Shown here one piece after another: positions 1-10,500 of a stretch of 64,000 nt of DNA (the first letter of the stretch is position 1; each line of letters begins with the position of its first letter). The notes below the pieces were generated by a model. It was given only the letters and a program-made list of their open reading frames with translations. It was not told the origin of the DNA and searched no databases. The DNA comes from Collinsella sp. 4_8_47FAA. GTDB lineage: Bacteria; Actinomycetota; Coriobacteriia; Coriobacteriales; Coriobacteriaceae. A program made the position numbers and the translations under genes. Where the stretch lies: assembly GCF_000763055.1 (NCBI RefSeq), contig NZ_KN214135.1, positions 353,614-417,613 on the forward strand, read 5' to 3'.

Positions 1-2
1 GA

Positions 3-383
3 CCCATCGACCATTGGATCGCCTTTATCCTGCTCGCCTTTATCGGCGGCAAGATGCTGTGGGAAGCCTTTACTGAGGACGAGAACGAAGGCGACGGCAA
101 GGATGCCGAAAAGATCGACCTGGGCGAATATCTAATCCTTGCCATCGCCACCTCGATTGACGCGCTTGCCGTGGGCATCTCGTTTGCCGCGCTCTCGGTC
201 GATATCGTTCCCGCCGTGTCGCTCATTGGCATCACGACCTTTGTCTTCTCCGTTGCCGGCGTAGCGATCGGCCACACCTTTGGCGCGCGCTACGAAAAGC
301 CCGCCACCATCGTGGGTGGCGTCGTGCTCGTCCTCATCGGCCTCAAGATTTTGCTGGAGCATCTGGGGATTTTGGCGCTGTAA
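3..383 (+). CDS. mntP: Manganese efflux pump MntP, 3' part
   Basis: The reading frame is open from the left edge of the window, so the N-terminus is missing. About 126 residues remain, against roughly 185-190 for the family, so about 60 are outside. MntP is an inner-membrane exporter that protects against manganese excess. Visible features are a membrane segment with DHWIAFILLAFIGGKMLWEA, a short charged cytoplasmic loop (DEDENEGDGKDAEK), then the second repeat with ATSIDALAVGISFA, which carries the conserved acidic residue of the transport pathway, and two more hydrophobic segments ending in ILLEHLGILAL. A strong terminator follows 30 nt after the stop. Any manganese riboswitch would lie upstream, outside the window. 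Confidence 0.9.
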   Translation, partial: PIDHWIAFILLAFIGGKMLWEAFTEDENEGDGKDAEKIDLGEYLILAIATSIDALAVGISFAALSVDIVPAVSLIGITTFVFSVAGVAIGHTFGARYEKPATIVGGVVLVLIGLKILLEHLGILAL

Positions 384-412
384 AACACCCTTCAAAACTA
401 AACGTCCGGATG

Positions 413-445
413 AGGCCTCATGCAGAGTTTTGCATGAGGCCTTTT
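413..445 (+). terminator. Intrinsic terminator of mntP
   Basis: A perfect 12-bp stem (AGGCCTCATGCA at 413-424 with TGCATGAGGCCT at 431-442) has a 6-nt loop and is followed by T residues. The 3' half of the left arm, the loop and the right arm contain the sequence TGCAGAGTTTTGCAT, which is one base away from the hip operator half-sites just downstream. Confidence 0.85.
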
Positions 446-447
446 CA

Positions 448-488
448 TGCAGACTTTTGCATGTCATACTATGATGCAAAAGTCTGCA
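448..488. promoter_or_regulatory. hipBA operator: perfect 15-bp inverted repeat
   Basis: TGCAGACTTTTGCAT at 448-462 and its exact reverse complement at 474-488 are separated by 11 nt. The pair ends 15 nt before the hipB start codon and overlaps where the promoter must lie. HipB-type antitoxins autorepress by binding such inverted repeats, so this is the expected operator. A third near-copy (421-435, one difference) lies inside the mntP terminator. Confidence 0.75.
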
Positions 489-503
489 CGTTAGGAGATC
501 GCC

Positions 504-935
504 GTGGATACCCTTCCCATCACCACACCGCGCCAAGCTGGCATCTACGTGCGCCAGGCACGCGAGGCTCAGGGTCTCACCCGTGCCGCCCTCGCTAATA
601 AGGCCGGTGTTTCGGAGCGCCTGCTCGCATCGCTCGAGCTGGGAGATGCCACGGGCATTCGGCTCGACAAGCTGTTGACCGTCTTTAACGCACTCGGCAT
701 AGGTCTCTTTGCGCAAAGCGATAACGACTCCATCGCATCGCCCTCCGAACATCCGATGACGATAGCGGACCTCCCTATCGCGAACTCGAATGCCCTGCCA
801 AAGCCAAGCGTAGGCAGACGACCCGCTCGACAAGGAACGCCAGCTTTCTATGGTGCCTTGCTGGCCCAAATCGCAGCCGAGCAAGGCCTTTCCGGCACTT
901 CAGACCTCTCCTTTGGCTGTAAGGTTGTGAAATAA
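504..935 (+). CDS. hipB: HipB-like antitoxin, XRE-family DNA-binding protein
   Basis: A GTG start is chosen because AGGAG lies 6 nt upstream (493-497). The 143-residue product has a helix-turn-helix of the XRE/HTH_3 type at about residues 10-62 (AGIYVRQAREAQGLTRAALA, then AGVSERLLASLELG). Such proteins bind their own promoter and neutralise HipA. The C-terminal 75 residues are low in recognisable motifs and make it longer than E. coli HipB (88 aa); this tail may contact HipA. The hipA start codon follows the TAA stop directly, so the two are translationally coupled. Regulation is probably by the inverted repeat at 448-488. Confidence is high for the fold and the pairing. Confidence 0.88.
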   Translation: MDTLPITTPRQAGIYVRQAREAQGLTRAALANKAGVSERLLASLELGDATGIRLDKLLTVFNALGIGLFAQSDNDSIASPSEHPMTIADLPIANSNALPKPSVGRRPARQGTPAFYGALLAQIAAEQGLSGTSDLSFGCKVVK

Positions 936-2240
936 ATGGCAGAAATGGAGCTTGCGACCCTCATTTGTGGCGAAATCGCCGGCACTCTCCGGCAAGACGA
1001 GCATGGACTCTGCAGCTTTGTATACGCCCCAACCTATCGCGGAGCACCGCTATCGTTAACAATGCCGCTTTCCAATCGCACATATGGCCATAACATCGTC
1101 CGTCCGTTCCTATTTGGCCTTTTGCCCGACAGCCAAGAGCAGCGTCGCGCTATTGCCGCCGAGCATGACGTTGCATCCAACAACCCCGTCGCCCTCTTGT
1201 GCCATATCGGTCTTGACTGCGCGGGGGCCGTTCAGTTTTGTCGAGCCGATCAATTAGATGCCGCCCACGGCAGGGTCTCAGCATACCGCCCGCTTACCAA
1301 TTCTCAAATCGCTCACAAGCTCAAAGCAATTCGCGATGACGAAAGAGAGACATGGATGGGCTCCAACGAAAGCTGGTCCCTGGGCGGCAACCAAGGCAAA
1401 TTTGCACTAGCTTGGCATGATGGACAATGGTGCGAATGTCTAGGGTCATCCCCCACTACCCATATCTTCAAAAATGGTGTCGTTGGGTTCAAACATCAGG
1501 CCTTAAACGAATTCGTCTGCATGAAAACAGCTCGGCGTGTTGGCATTCCAACTGCCAACGTCTCCTATTGCACATTTGAAGACGAAGCTGCGCTCGTCGT
1601 TGAACGGTACGACAGAATGGTCAATAGCAGCGGAAATATCGAAAGGCTGCATCAGGAGGACTTTTGCCAGGCACTCGGTGTATTGCCAACCCAGAAATAC
1701 ACCGCCGACGGAGGACCAACTACACGAGACATCCAAGAACGACTGATTAACACAGTCCCCCACCACATGAATCTTGTGCTTTTTACCTATATGTTGTTCT
1801 ATAACGCCATTATCGGAGCGCCTGACGCACACGCTAAAAACTACTCGCTCATCCTAGGCAAAGGCACAAACGCGGCGCTCGCACCCATGTACGATGTCGC
1901 ATCGGGCTTAGCATACGAACGTATGCGGCGAAAAGCGCGCCTTGCCATGAGCGTTGGCGGCGAAAATCGTGTGGGGCGCATCGGTCCAGGCGCCATCCGC
2001 CGATATCACGGCATGGACGACCCCGCGCTGGAAGCGGCGCTCACCGATGCCGGGCTGACCGAGAAGTTTTGTTTTGCGACCATGATGGACCTCGCCTACG
2101 AGGTACCCATTTGCATGGAAGAGGTCATGGACGAATACGCCGACCTGCCCGGCATGGCGGACCTGCGCGAGCATATGCTCGGCCCCGTCCGCGAAAACTG
2201 CCAGCGCACCCTCGACCTCATCAGGGCAGAAATGGACTAG
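936..2240 (+). CDS. hipA: HipA-type serine/threonine kinase toxin
   Basis: The 434-residue product is close to the 440 of E. coli HipA. HipA kinases phosphorylate a translation component (glutamyl-tRNA synthetase in E. coli), causing growth arrest and persistence. The N-terminal subdomain spans about residues 1-105. The kinase part shows the Gly-rich segment SLGGNQGKFALAW near residue 150, the nucleotide-site lysine region GVVGFKHQALNEFVC, ERYDRM, and LHQEDFCQALGV. The catalytic loop is GAPDAHAKNYSLIL and the metal-binding segment APMYDVASG. All the catalytic residues expected for an active kinase appear present. It forms an operon with hipB, with no gap. The native target in this organism cannot be told from sequence. 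Confidence 0.93.
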   Translation: MAEMELATLICGEIAGTLRQDEHGLCSFVYAPTYRGAPLSLTMPLSNRTYGHNIVRPFLFGLLPDSQEQRRAIAAEHDVASNNPVALLCHIGLDCAGAVQFCRADQLDAAHGRVSAYRPLTNSQIAHKLKAIRDDERETWMGSNESWSLGGNQGKFALAWHDGQWCECLGSSPTTHIFKNGVVGFKHQALNEFVCMKTARRVGIPTANVSYCTFEDEAALVVERYDRMVNSSGNIERLHQEDFCQALGVLPTQKYTADGGPTTRDIQERLINTVPHHMNLVLFTYMLFYNAIIGAPDAHAKNYSLILGKGTNAALAPMYDVASGLAYERMRRKARLAMSVGGENRVGRIGPGAIRRYHGMDDPALEAALTDAGLTEKFCFATMMDLAYEVPICMEEVMDEYADLPGMADLREHMLGPVRENCQRTLDLIRAEMD

Positions 2241-2259
2241 GTGGCCGTAATTTCGCAAT

Positions 2260-2312
2260 TATCAAACAAAAGAGAGGGGGCACCCGTCGCAAAAGCTCGG
2301 ATGTCCCCTCTC
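2260..2312 (-). terminator. Probable terminator of pepD
   Basis: An 11-bp stem (2272-2282 with 2302-2312, one G-T pair) read on the minus strand is followed by a T-rich run TCTTTTGTTT. It lies between the convergent hipA and pepD genes, and the T-tract side indicates it serves pepD. A smaller 8-bp inverted repeat (CGCTAGCA/TGCTAGCG) lies at 2331-2361. Confidence 0.6.
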
Positions 2313-2367
2313 GTAATGTCATTTGCAATCCGCTAGCACGTAGCTCGAACTGCTGCTAGCGCAACCT

Positions 2368-3825
2368 TTACGCAGCGAGGCGCTTGAGGACGTCGATGAG
2401 CAGCTCGTAGAAGCGCTCGGCAGAAGCGAGCTCCATGCTCTCGTCCGGGGTGTGGACATCGGAGAGCGTCGGGCCCACGGCGATGGCGTCCAGGCCGTGC
2501 AGGGCCTCGGCAAACAGGCCGCACTCAAGGCCGGCGTGAATGGACTCGATGCGCAGCTCGGAGCCAAAGAGCTCTCGATAGCTCTCGACAAAGACTTCGC
2601 GGACCGGCGAATGCTCGGCATAGCTCCAGCCGGGATACTCAAACTCAAACTTGGCGTCGAAGCCCAGGAGATCGGCCAGCGTCTGCAGACGGTCCTTGAA
2701 CTCGTTCTGCAGCGAGGTGATCGAGGAGCGCGGGGACAGCATGATCTTGACCTCGTCGTCAGAGGTGGCAACCACACCGATGTTGGAGGAAACCTCGACG
2801 GAGCCGTCGGTGGCGACGTTGCGGCGGATCACACCGTTGGGGGCAAGACGCAGGGCGCGGATGAGGGCAAGCGCGGACTTCTGGTCCATGGCCTCGACCT
2901 CGGCGTCGTCGGCAATCTCGACGGTGCAGGTAAAGCCGGGGTCGAAGACCTCAAGCTCGGCGGTGACGTCGGCGATGATGCCCCTTGCGATCTGGGCCGC
3001 GGCCTCGGCGGCAGCGTGGTCGACGTAGACCAGAACAGCCTTGCACTCACGGTTAATGGCGTTGTCCTTGGTGCCGCCGTTAAAGCTAACGATGGCGGGC
3101 TCGCCGGCGACCATCAGGCGGTCGATGATGCGGGCCATGATGAGGTTACCATTGCCGCGCTCCAGGTGGATATCGCTGCCGGAGTGACCGCCCAGCAGGC
3201 CGGAGATGTCGAGCGTGAGGGTGCTACCGGTCTTGTGCTCGCGCACGATCGGGCAGGTGTAGGTAACGACGACGCCGCCGGCACAGCTGACGGTGGCAAC
3301 GCCCTCTTCCTCGGAGTCGAGGTTAATCATGGTGCGGGCGCTAATCTGGGACTTGTCGAGCGTCTCGGCGCCGACCAGGCCAGTCTCCTCGTCGGTGGTG
3401 AACACGCACTCGAGGGCGGGGTGAATGATCGAATCGTCATCGAGAACAGTGAGCATCAGAGCGACGGCAATACCGTTGTCGGCGCCCAGAGTGGTGCCGT
3501 TAGCGGTGAGGACGCCGTCCTTGACGACCAGGTCGATACCATCAGTCGTAAAGTCGTGCTCAACGGAGCCCAACTTGTCGCACACCATATCGATGTGGCC
3601 CTGCAGCATCACGGTCGGGGCATTCTCGGCACCGGCAGATGCGGGCTTGCGAATGATGACGTTGTAGACCTCGTCCTGGTACACATCGAGGCCGCGCTCC
3701 TTGGCAAACGCGACCAGAAAATCGCTGATGCCCTTCTCGTTGCCAGACCCGCGGGGGATCGCGCTGACCTCCTCAAAGAAATGGAACAGCTGGGCGGGCT
3801 CGTAGCCGGTAATCTTGTAGTCCAT
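2368..3825 (-). CDS. pepD: Aminoacyl-histidine dipeptidase (Xaa-His dipeptidase, carnosinase-like)
   Basis: The M20C-family metallopeptidase cleaves dipeptides, classically those ending in histidine, in the cytoplasm. The start at 3825 is chosen because AAGGAGG lies just upstream, giving MDYKITGYEP and 485 aa, the same length as E. coli PepD. The upstream part of the longer open frame looks non-coding. Metal-site segments are visible: LQGHIDMVCDK, LGADNGIAVALM, TDEETGLVGAETLD (catalytic Glu pair), LDSEEEG, GGHSGSDIHLERGN, GLECGLFAE, and the C-terminal VHTPDESMELAS. It appears monocistronic, with its own upstream region at 3826-3980 and a terminator downstream. Confidence 0.93.
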   Translation of the reverse strand: MDYKITGYEPAQLFHFFEEVSAIPRGSGNEKGISDFLVAFAKERGLDVYQDEVYNVIIRKPASAGAENAPTVMLQGHIDMVCDKLGSVEHDFTTDGIDLVVKDGVLTANGTTLGADNGIAVALMLTVLDDDSIIHPALECVFTTDEETGLVGAETLDKSQISARTMINLDSEEEGVATVSCAGGVVVTYTCPIVREHKTGSTLTLDISGLLGGHSGSDIHLERGNGNLIMARIIDRLMVAGEPAIVSFNGGTKDNAINRECKAVLVYVDHAAAEAAAQIARGIIADVTAELEVFDPGFTCTVEIADDAEVEAMDQKSALALIRALRLAPNGVIRRNVATDGSVEVSSNIGVVATSDDEVKIMLSPRSSITSLQNEFKDRLQTLADLLGFDAKFEFEYPGWSYAEHSPVREVFVESYRELFGSELRIESIHAGLECGLFAEALHGLDAIAVGPTLSDVHTPDESMELASAERFYELLIDVLKRLAA

Positions 3826-3982
3826 GGTGCCTCCTTGGCGCAACTGGTTAGACAGTAAGACATGCGACTTGTATATTCCCAGACTTTGCGTGCATAAACC
3901 AGTCGAAAACGCCGAGCGCCCTCGCATCATCGGCTAACGGTGGACCGCATAGCGTAACGGTCACAGTTACCGCAGCTCTACA

Positions 3983-4014
3983 AATCGAGGCGCCCTTGCC
4001 GGAACGCCTCGATT
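3983..4014 (-). terminator. Hairpin downstream of clpC
   Basis: AATCGAGGCG (3983-3992) pairs perfectly with CGCCTCGATT (4005-4014), 25 nt beyond the clpC stop. The following T content is weak (TTGTAGAG on the minus strand). The rest of 3826-4039 should hold the pepD promoter; GGGAATATACAAG on the minus strand is a possible -10 region. Confidence 0.5.
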
Positions 4015-4039
4015 GCACAGATCAAATTGTCGCCACGCC

Positions 4040-6682
4040 CTACAGCGCGCCGGAACCGGCTTGCATCATGCCGCCGGGGCCCGAGCTCACGCCACTGCTC
4101 ACAGGCGCGGCGTTTCCGGTGTGCGGCGCTGCCGGAGCGGTATCGCCCCCGAGCGCACCTGCCGGACGCGGCGCTGGAATCTCGCCTGTGCCATGGCTAA
4201 AGACGAACTTGCCATCGGCCACGTCGCACAGGACGGTATCGCCCTCGCCCCACTCGCCGGCCAGCAGCTCCTCGGACAGCGGGTCCTCGATGAGCTTTTG
4301 GATGGCGCGGCGCAGCGGACGCGCGCCATTGGTGAGGTCAGTGCCCTCGGCCACGATCTTGTCGTAGGCCGCATCGGTGAGCTTGATGTTCATGCCGTTT
4401 GCGATCAGGCGCTGGCGCAGGTCGTCCACCAGCAGGTGCGCGATCTTGGTCAGGTTCTCGCCCGAGAGCTTCTGGAACACCACAATGTCGTCGATACGGT
4501 TGAGCAACTCGGGGCGGAACAGGCGCTTGAGCTCGCCCATCGCGCGGCCCTTGATCTCGCTCGACGTGAGACCCTGCTCGCCGGTGGTGCCAAAGCCAAC
4601 GCTCGCATCCTGCGCGATCTCGCGGGCGCCCACGTTTGACGTCATGATGATCACGGTGTTGCGGAAGTCAACCGTCTTGCCCTGGCTATCGGTCAGACGA
4701 CCCTCCTCCAGCACCTGCAGCAGGATATTGAAGATGTCGGGGTGCGCCTTCTCGATCTCGTCGAACAGCACGACCGAGTACGGGTGACGGCGAACAGCCT
4801 TGGTGAGCTGGCCGCCCTCGTCGTGGCCCACATAGCCCGGGGGGCTACCGATGAGCTTGGAGACCTCGAACTCACTGCCAAACTCCGACATATCGAAGCT
4901 AATGAGCGCGTCCTTGCTGCCAAAGAGATACTCGGCGAGCGTCTTGGCGAGCTCGGTTTTGCCCGTGCCGGTGGGGCCCAGGAAGATAAAGCTGCCGCCG
5001 GGGCGACGCGGGTCCTTGAGCGGCGAGCGGCTGCGGCGCACGGCCTTGGCAACGGCCTCGACGGCCTCGTCCTGACCGATGATGCGCGTCTTGAGCACGC
5101 TTTCGGCCTGCAGCAGGCGGCGGCTCTCGCTCTCGGTGAGCGAGGACACCGGCACGCCCGAGGTCACGGACACGATGTCGGCAATCTGGGAGACATCGAT
5201 GGTGAGCGGGCTGGCGTCGAGCTCGGCCGTCCAGGCAGCCTTGGCCTCGGCGAGCTCAATCTCGGCAGCCTTTTGCTGCTCGGTGATCTCGGCGGCCTTG
5301 TTCATGTCGTCGCTCTCGGTGGCCTCCTGCGCGGCGGCCTTAAGCTCCTCCACGCGATGCTCGGCCTCGCGCACCGGCTCGGGCGCGCGGTTGGCGGCGA
5401 TGCGGGCGCGGGCGCCGGCCTCGTCAATGAGGTCGATGGCCTTATCGGGCAGGAAGCGATCCTGGATGTAGCGGTTGGAGAGGTTCGCGGCGGCCTCGAT
5501 AGCACCCTGCGTATAGCGCACATGGTGGTGCTCCTCGTAGCGCGGCTTGAGCGCGGTCAGGATCTTGACCGTGTCCTCGACGCTCGGCTCCTCGACATCG
5601 ATGGTCTGGAAGCGACGCTCGAAGGCCGGGTCCTTGGTGAGGTACTTGCGGAACTCCTCGGCCGTGGTGGCACCGATGATCTGGAAAGCACCGCGTGCGA
5701 GAACGGGCTTGAGCATGGAGCTCGCGTCGATGGAGCCCTCGGCAGAGCCGGCACCGATGATGGTGTGCATCTCGTCGATAAACAAGATAACGTCGTCGGC
5801 TTCGGTCGCCTCCTGGATCACGTTCTTGAGGCGCTCCTCAAACTCACCGCGATACTTGGCACCCGCGACAAGGCCCGGCAGGTCGAGCGTCCAGATGTTC
5901 TGGTTCATGAGGTTCTCGGGCACGTTGCCGGCAGCGATCTGCTGCGCCAGGCCCTCGACGATGGCCGTTTTGCCCACGCCGGGATCGCCCAGGATAAGCG
6001 GGTTGTTCTTGGTGCGGCGCGAAAGGATCTCCATCATGCGCTGGACTTCCTTTTCGCGGCCAATCACGGGATCGAGCTCGCCGTCGCGCGCCTTTTGAGT
6101 GAGGTTGGTGGCGAACTGCTTGAGCGTGTCGGTGCCGCTCCCCTTTTGCTGAGAGGCATCCGAGCCGCTAAAGAACGGCAGGCCCGCACCGGGACGACCA
6201 GCACCGGCGCCGGCGAGCGGACGCTTCTTGTCCTGGTCCTTGGCGGTGAGTTTCTCGATAGCCTTTTTGATGGAGGCGGACGACACACCCAGGCGCATGA
6301 GGATGTCCATGGCCATGCCGTTGCCCTCTTCGACGATACCGATGAGCAGGTGCTCGGTCGACACGTAGGTCTGGTTGTTCTCGCGCGCCACGCGGAATGA
6401 ACGCTCCATCACGCTGATGACGAGCGGCGTAAAGGCGAGCTTGGCCGCCTCGGTCTCCTCGCTGGGCTCGGGGACCGTGGTCTGGACCTCTTTGAGAGTA
6501 TCCATGATGTCATCGTAGGAGATATCGAGCGAGCGCAGTGCCTCGGCAGCGATGCCCTCGTCCTCCTTGGCGAGTGCGAGCAGCAGGTGCTCGGTGCCCA
6601 CCTTATTTGAGTGCAGATCGAGCGCCTCCTGTTTGGCCATCGACATGACCTTGCGCGCTCGATCGGTAAATCTATCTAACAT
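4040..6682 (-). CDS. clpC: ATP-dependent Clp protease ATP-binding subunit ClpC
   Basis: This AAA+ unfoldase feeds substrates to ClpP and acts in protein quality control in the cytoplasm. The start at 6682 ([13 protein letters not shown]) follows TAAGGAAACGAGC and gives 880 aa; the frame is open slightly further upstream. Order of domains: double Clp-N repeat (about 1-145), AAA1 with Walker A GDPGVGKT and Walker [11 protein letters not shown], a charged coiled-coil middle domain ([20 protein letters not shown]), AAA2 with [20 protein letters not shown] and [13 protein letters not shown], then the D2-small domain. The last 35 residues are an Ala/Pro/Gly tail with no known motif. No clear CtsR or HAIR operator was seen upstream. 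No clpP lies in the window. Confidence 0.95.
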   Translation of the reverse strand: MLDRFTDRARKVMSMAKQEALDLHSNKVGTEHLLLALAKEDEGIAAEALRSLDISYDDIMDTLKEVQTTVPEPSEETEAAKLAFTPLVISVMERSFRVARENNQTYVSTEHLLIGIVEEGNGMAMDILMRLGVSSASIKKAIEKLTAKDQDKKRPLAGAGAGRPGAGLPFFSGSDASQQKGSGTDTLKQFATNLTQKARDGELDPVIGREKEVQRMMEILSRRTKNNPLILGDPGVGKTAIVEGLAQQIAAGNVPENLMNQNIWTLDLPGLVAGAKYRGEFEERLKNVIQEATEADDVILFIDEMHTIIGAGSAEGSIDASSMLKPVLARGAFQIIGATTAEEFRKYLTKDPAFERRFQTIDVEEPSVEDTVKILTALKPRYEEHHHVRYTQGAIEAAANLSNRYIQDRFLPDKAIDLIDEAGARARIAANRAPEPVREAEHRVEELKAAAQEATESDDMNKAAEITEQQKAAEIELAEAKAAWTAELDASPLTIDVSQIADIVSVTSGVPVSSLTESESRRLLQAESVLKTRIIGQDEAVEAVAKAVRRSRSPLKDPRRPGGSFIFLGPTGTGKTELAKTLAEYLFGSKDALISFDMSEFGSEFEVSKLIGSPPGYVGHDEGGQLTKAVRRHPYSVVLFDEIEKAHPDIFNILLQVLEEGRLTDSQGKTVDFRNTVIIMTSNVGAREIAQDASVGFGTTGEQGLTSSEIKGRAMGELKRLFRPELLNRIDDIVVFQKLSGENLTKIAHLLVDDLRQRLIANGMNIKLTDAAYDKIVAEGTDLTNGARPLRRAIQKLIEDPLSEELLAGEWGEGDTVLCDVADGKFVFSHGTGEIPAPRPAGALGGDTAPAAPHTGNAAPVSSGVSSGPGGMMQAGSGAL

Positions 6683-6874
6683 GCTCGTTTCCTTACATGA
6701 GTTCATCGAAATCAAAACGCCCGCCCGTCGGCGGCGCTTTTGTCTCTTTACCCACAGGTTGTCTATGTTAACAGCTGGAGGAATATCTATAAACCCGGCT
6801 CACATGAATGCAGGTTATGACCGCATCGCGGGACTCACCGCGCGATGCGCGACAGGCGCCCCGCAAGAGAAACC

Positions 6875-7564
6875 CTAGGCGTCTTTCACCACGTCGGGAC
6901 TCGTCGCACGCGATGCGCGATAGGCATCGGCCTCCTTGGAGACGCGTTCGAGCAGCTCGGATGTATCGACGCCCTCGACTTGCGCGACCGTTTCCACCGT
7001 CTGCATGGCGACCGCCCTCAGGTACGCGCACGCGCTGTCCCCCAGCTGCTCGAGGTCTATTTCCTCGCCGCCCTCCCGGGCAAAGCCGACCGCCATCACA
7101 AAGCCCATGATGCCCGAGACCAGAAAGCCCACCGCAAAGCTCGAATCTGCCTTGAGCTCTTCTCCGTCGGGGTGGACGATCTCTCTCACGCGGTCGATGA
7201 TGATCGTATGGATGCCCTGCACAACCTGCTCGGCGGCACCCGCCCTCATGGTGATGACGATGCGCCACAGCAGGCAGCGGACGTCGCGCCGGTCGAACGC
7301 CGAAAGGTCGCCCTCGCTCGAAAAATGCCAGAGGGCATCGGTGATGAGCTCGTTATCCTGCAGCAGCTGGGCTATGGCGATGGCGACGAGTTCATCGAAA
7401 TCGTGAAAATAGTAGTAAAACGTTCCGCGATTGCACTGGGCGGCGCGGGTCACCTCGCCAACCGACAGCTCGAAGATGCTGTTGTTCTCGATGAGCTCCC
7501 AAAACGCCTCGATGATACGGGTGCGTGCATCGGGCGCATCGGCGTCCTTACGCGGTCTCGCCAT
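6875..7564 (-). CDS. TetR/AcrR-family transcriptional regulator
   Basis: The start at 7564 (MARPRKDADAPDARTRII) has GGTGAGG close upstream and gives 229 aa. The N-terminal helix-turn-helix covers about residues 12-60, with VGEVTRAAQCNRGTFYYYF as the recognition region. The C-terminal ligand-binding part is not assignable to a ligand. The gene overlaps the last 17 nt of the upstream 1479-aa activase gene, so the two are co-transcribed and the regulator probably controls that operon. The perfect palindrome at 12037-12057, just upstream of the first gene, is the likely operator. A dehydratase-related CoA or acid ligand is possible but only inferred from context. Confidence 0.85.
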   Translation of the reverse strand: MARPRKDADAPDARTRIIEAFWELIENNSIFELSVGEVTRAAQCNRGTFYYYFHDFDELVAIAIAQLLQDNELITDALWHFSSEGDLSAFDRRDVRCLLWRIVITMRAGAAEQVVQGIHTIIIDRVREIVHPDGEELKADSSFAVGFLVSGIMGFVMAVGFAREGGEEIDLEQLGDSACAYLRAVAMQTVETVAQVEGVDTSELLERVSKEADAYRASRATSPDVVKDA

Positions 7565-10500
7565 GCGCCTCACCGCACCCCTGCGCCTTGGCGTTCATGA
7601 TGAGCATCTGAAGACGGTTCTCCACGTTGGCGAAGCTCACGTCGGGATCGTAGTCGAGCGGCAGGAACTGCGCCGTGGGATACTGCTCCTTGAGCGCATG
7701 GATGAGCCCGCGCCCCACGACATGGTTGGGCAGACACCCGAACGGCTGCAGGATCACGAAGTTGCGGCAGCCGCGCTTGGCGTGCTCGAGGATCTCCGCC
7801 GGAATCAGCACGCCCTCGCCCGCATCGAACGTATGGTGCAGGATCTTATCGCTCGCGCGCACGAGCTCGGGCATGCGCGTCGGCGGCTCGTAGAGCGGGC
7901 TCGCCGCGCCCAGGCGGTCGCAACGGTCGTGCGCGAGCTCGAACAGGTTGTCCGCCGTGGCGTACCAGGCCTTTTCGGGCAGCGACAGGTCGACGTGGAA
8001 CTCGCGCGACTGCGCATGCTTGTAGAAATAGGTCTTGCGGATCACGTCGGTCATGCGCGCCTCGATGACCTCGAGCCCGTTGTCCTCGAGGTAGCGCTCG
8101 ATCTCGTGGTTGGCGCCGAGATGGAAATTGAGCAGGTACTCGCCCACGATGAGAACGGTCGGATGCGGGTTCGAGCGGTCGTACGGAACGGCGTCCATGA
8201 TCGCAAGCGCGCGTTTGAAGCCCGTCGCCTGGCCTCTCAGCCCGGAGCGCTCCATGCCCTCGATAACCTCATCGAGCGCGCGGTCGAACGCAGCGTCCGC
8301 CGCGCCCTTCTCGAGCTCGTAGGGACGGATGCGCCTAAGCATGGCCTCGAGGGCATCGATCATGGGAAGACCGTAGGCGATCTGGATGCTCGGGCCAAGG
8401 CCGAGCTTGAAGCCCGGATGCGCATTGTGAGCATCGACGTCGTCGTTGGTGAGCACCGGGACATAGTCGTATCCCGCGTCGTCGAGCGCGCGGCGCAGCA
8501 GGGGCATGTAGTGCGTCAGGCGGCAGTCGCCGATATACTTGCCAGTCACCACGGCGACGTCGTGCGGGTCGTACTTACCGCTCTCGAGTGCCGCGAGCGC
8601 CTCGCCGATCACGATTTGCGCGGGGAAGCAGATGTCGTTGTGCACATAGCGTTTGCCCAGGCGGATGGCATCCTCGCGCCCGATATCAAGGGCCTCGGCG
8701 CGCACGCCCTGATTGCGCATCGCCGCGGTCATGAGCCTGCAGAACGCATGGGAGGTGTTGGGGACCAGCGCGATCTTGTCGTGCCGGTCGCGCTTGGTGT
8801 ACTTGACCTTATACGGGTCGTCGAGCGGATGGACCGCGTGCACCCGGGCGCCCTCGGCACGCTCCTCCGCGCGACGACGGTTGACCGACTCGATAAACGA
8901 ACGCACGCGAATGCCCATGGGACCGGCGACGTCGCTCTCATCGAGCTTGATCATCATCGGAACCTTGGAGCCCATCTCGCCCATCATGCGCGCGATCTCG
9001 TCGGTGAGATATGCATCGTGGCCGCAGCCGAAGCTGCCCATCTGCACGAGCTCGAGCTCGGGCGTCGATGCGACGATGACCGCGCACGACAGCATGCGCG
9101 CATGGTAGTTGTTCACGATGTCGATGCGGCTGTTGGAAAGATCGACGTTGCAGACCCCCGGCACCGCATCGGGCGTCAGCACGGGGATGCCGCGCTCAGA
9201 GAAGAGCTTGGGCAGCCCGTGGTTGACCAGCGGGTCGTTGTGGTACGGGCGCGAAGCGATCACCACCGCGTAGCCGCCGTCCTCGCGCACGTTCTCGAGC
9301 ACCTGCCTGCCGCGCAGCTGCAGCTGGTTCTCAAACGTCTCCCGCGCGCGGTCCGCCTGCTCGGTCGCCTTGGCAACCAGGTCGGCATCGATATCGAAGG
9401 TCTCCTTGCACCACGCCTTGAGCTGGCGGTTTCGGTCGCCCTCGTCGTACCAGTGGAACAGCGGCGTATCGAACGGAACGCCGAAACGCTCCTCCGGGTT
9501 ATCGGAATTGCGCATCACGTAGGGGTATCCCTTTACGACGGCGCACATCCACTCGCTGGTAGAGGCGGTGTTTTCGGTGGGCACCGTCGTAATGATGGGC
9601 ATGAAGATGCGGTCGACGCCGGCGTCGACGAGATTGCGGATGTGCCCGTGGACGAGCTTGGCCGGGAAGCACACGGTGTCGGATGTGACGTGCGCCAGAC
9701 CGCGCTCGTACATCGCCTTGGTGCTGCGTCCCGAGACGCGCACCTTAAAGCCGAGCGTGCTGAAGAACGTCGACCAGAACGGCATGGTGTCCCAGAACTC
9801 GAGCACACGGGGAATGCCGATCGTGACATCGCGCCCCCCGCTGACGGGAACCGTGGGGTACGACTCGAACAGCAGCTTCTCGCGGTCGACAAAGAGATTG
9901 GGGGCAGCCGCGGTCCGGTCGCGCCCCGTGCCGGGTGCCTGTGCCTCGCAAGCACCCTGCGGACGCAGCTCCTCCGCCGCGGGAACCTCGCGCACGAGCT
10001 CATCCCATGAGATGGCGCCGCCGCGCGGGCAGCGATTGCCCGTGACGTAAAGCGAGCCGTCGCCAAATGCCACGACCGCGCGCTGGCAGCGGTTGTTGCA
10101 CCGACGGCAGGTAACGCCGCCGAACTCGCGATGCTCGAAGCGCTCCACGGCATCGAGCCCGATAAACGACGTGCCGGCGTCGCCCTTGCGGCATTCCTCG
10201 CGCGCGAGCAGGGCGATACCGATAGCGCCCATCAGCCCCGGGTGGGGCGCACGCGTGACGGGTTTGCCCAGATACTGCTCGAATGCGCGCAGCACCGCGT
10301 CGTTTCGGAACGTGCCGCCCTGGACGACGACTTTGTCGCCCAGACGGTTGAGATTTGAAACGCGAATGACCTTGGTGAACACGTTCTCGATAATCGAACG
10401 GCAGAGACCGGCCATGATGTCGCCCGGACCCTTACCGCGCCGCTGCTCGGAAACGACGCTGCTGTTCATGAACACCGTGCAGCGGCTGCCGAGAACGGCG

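Noticed and set aside
2452..3858. Long plus-strand frame across pepD
   Set aside because: Antisense shadow of the peptidase; low-complexity GDV/GAV translation and no start signal.
4742..6400. Long plus-strand frame across clpC
   Set aside because: Antisense shadow; Leu/Gly/Asp-rich translation without domains.
7431..10010. An 859-codon open frame on the plus strand
   Set aside because: It is the complement of the activase gene; the repetitive HRH/ARR-rich translation is typical of antisense frames in GC-rich genes.
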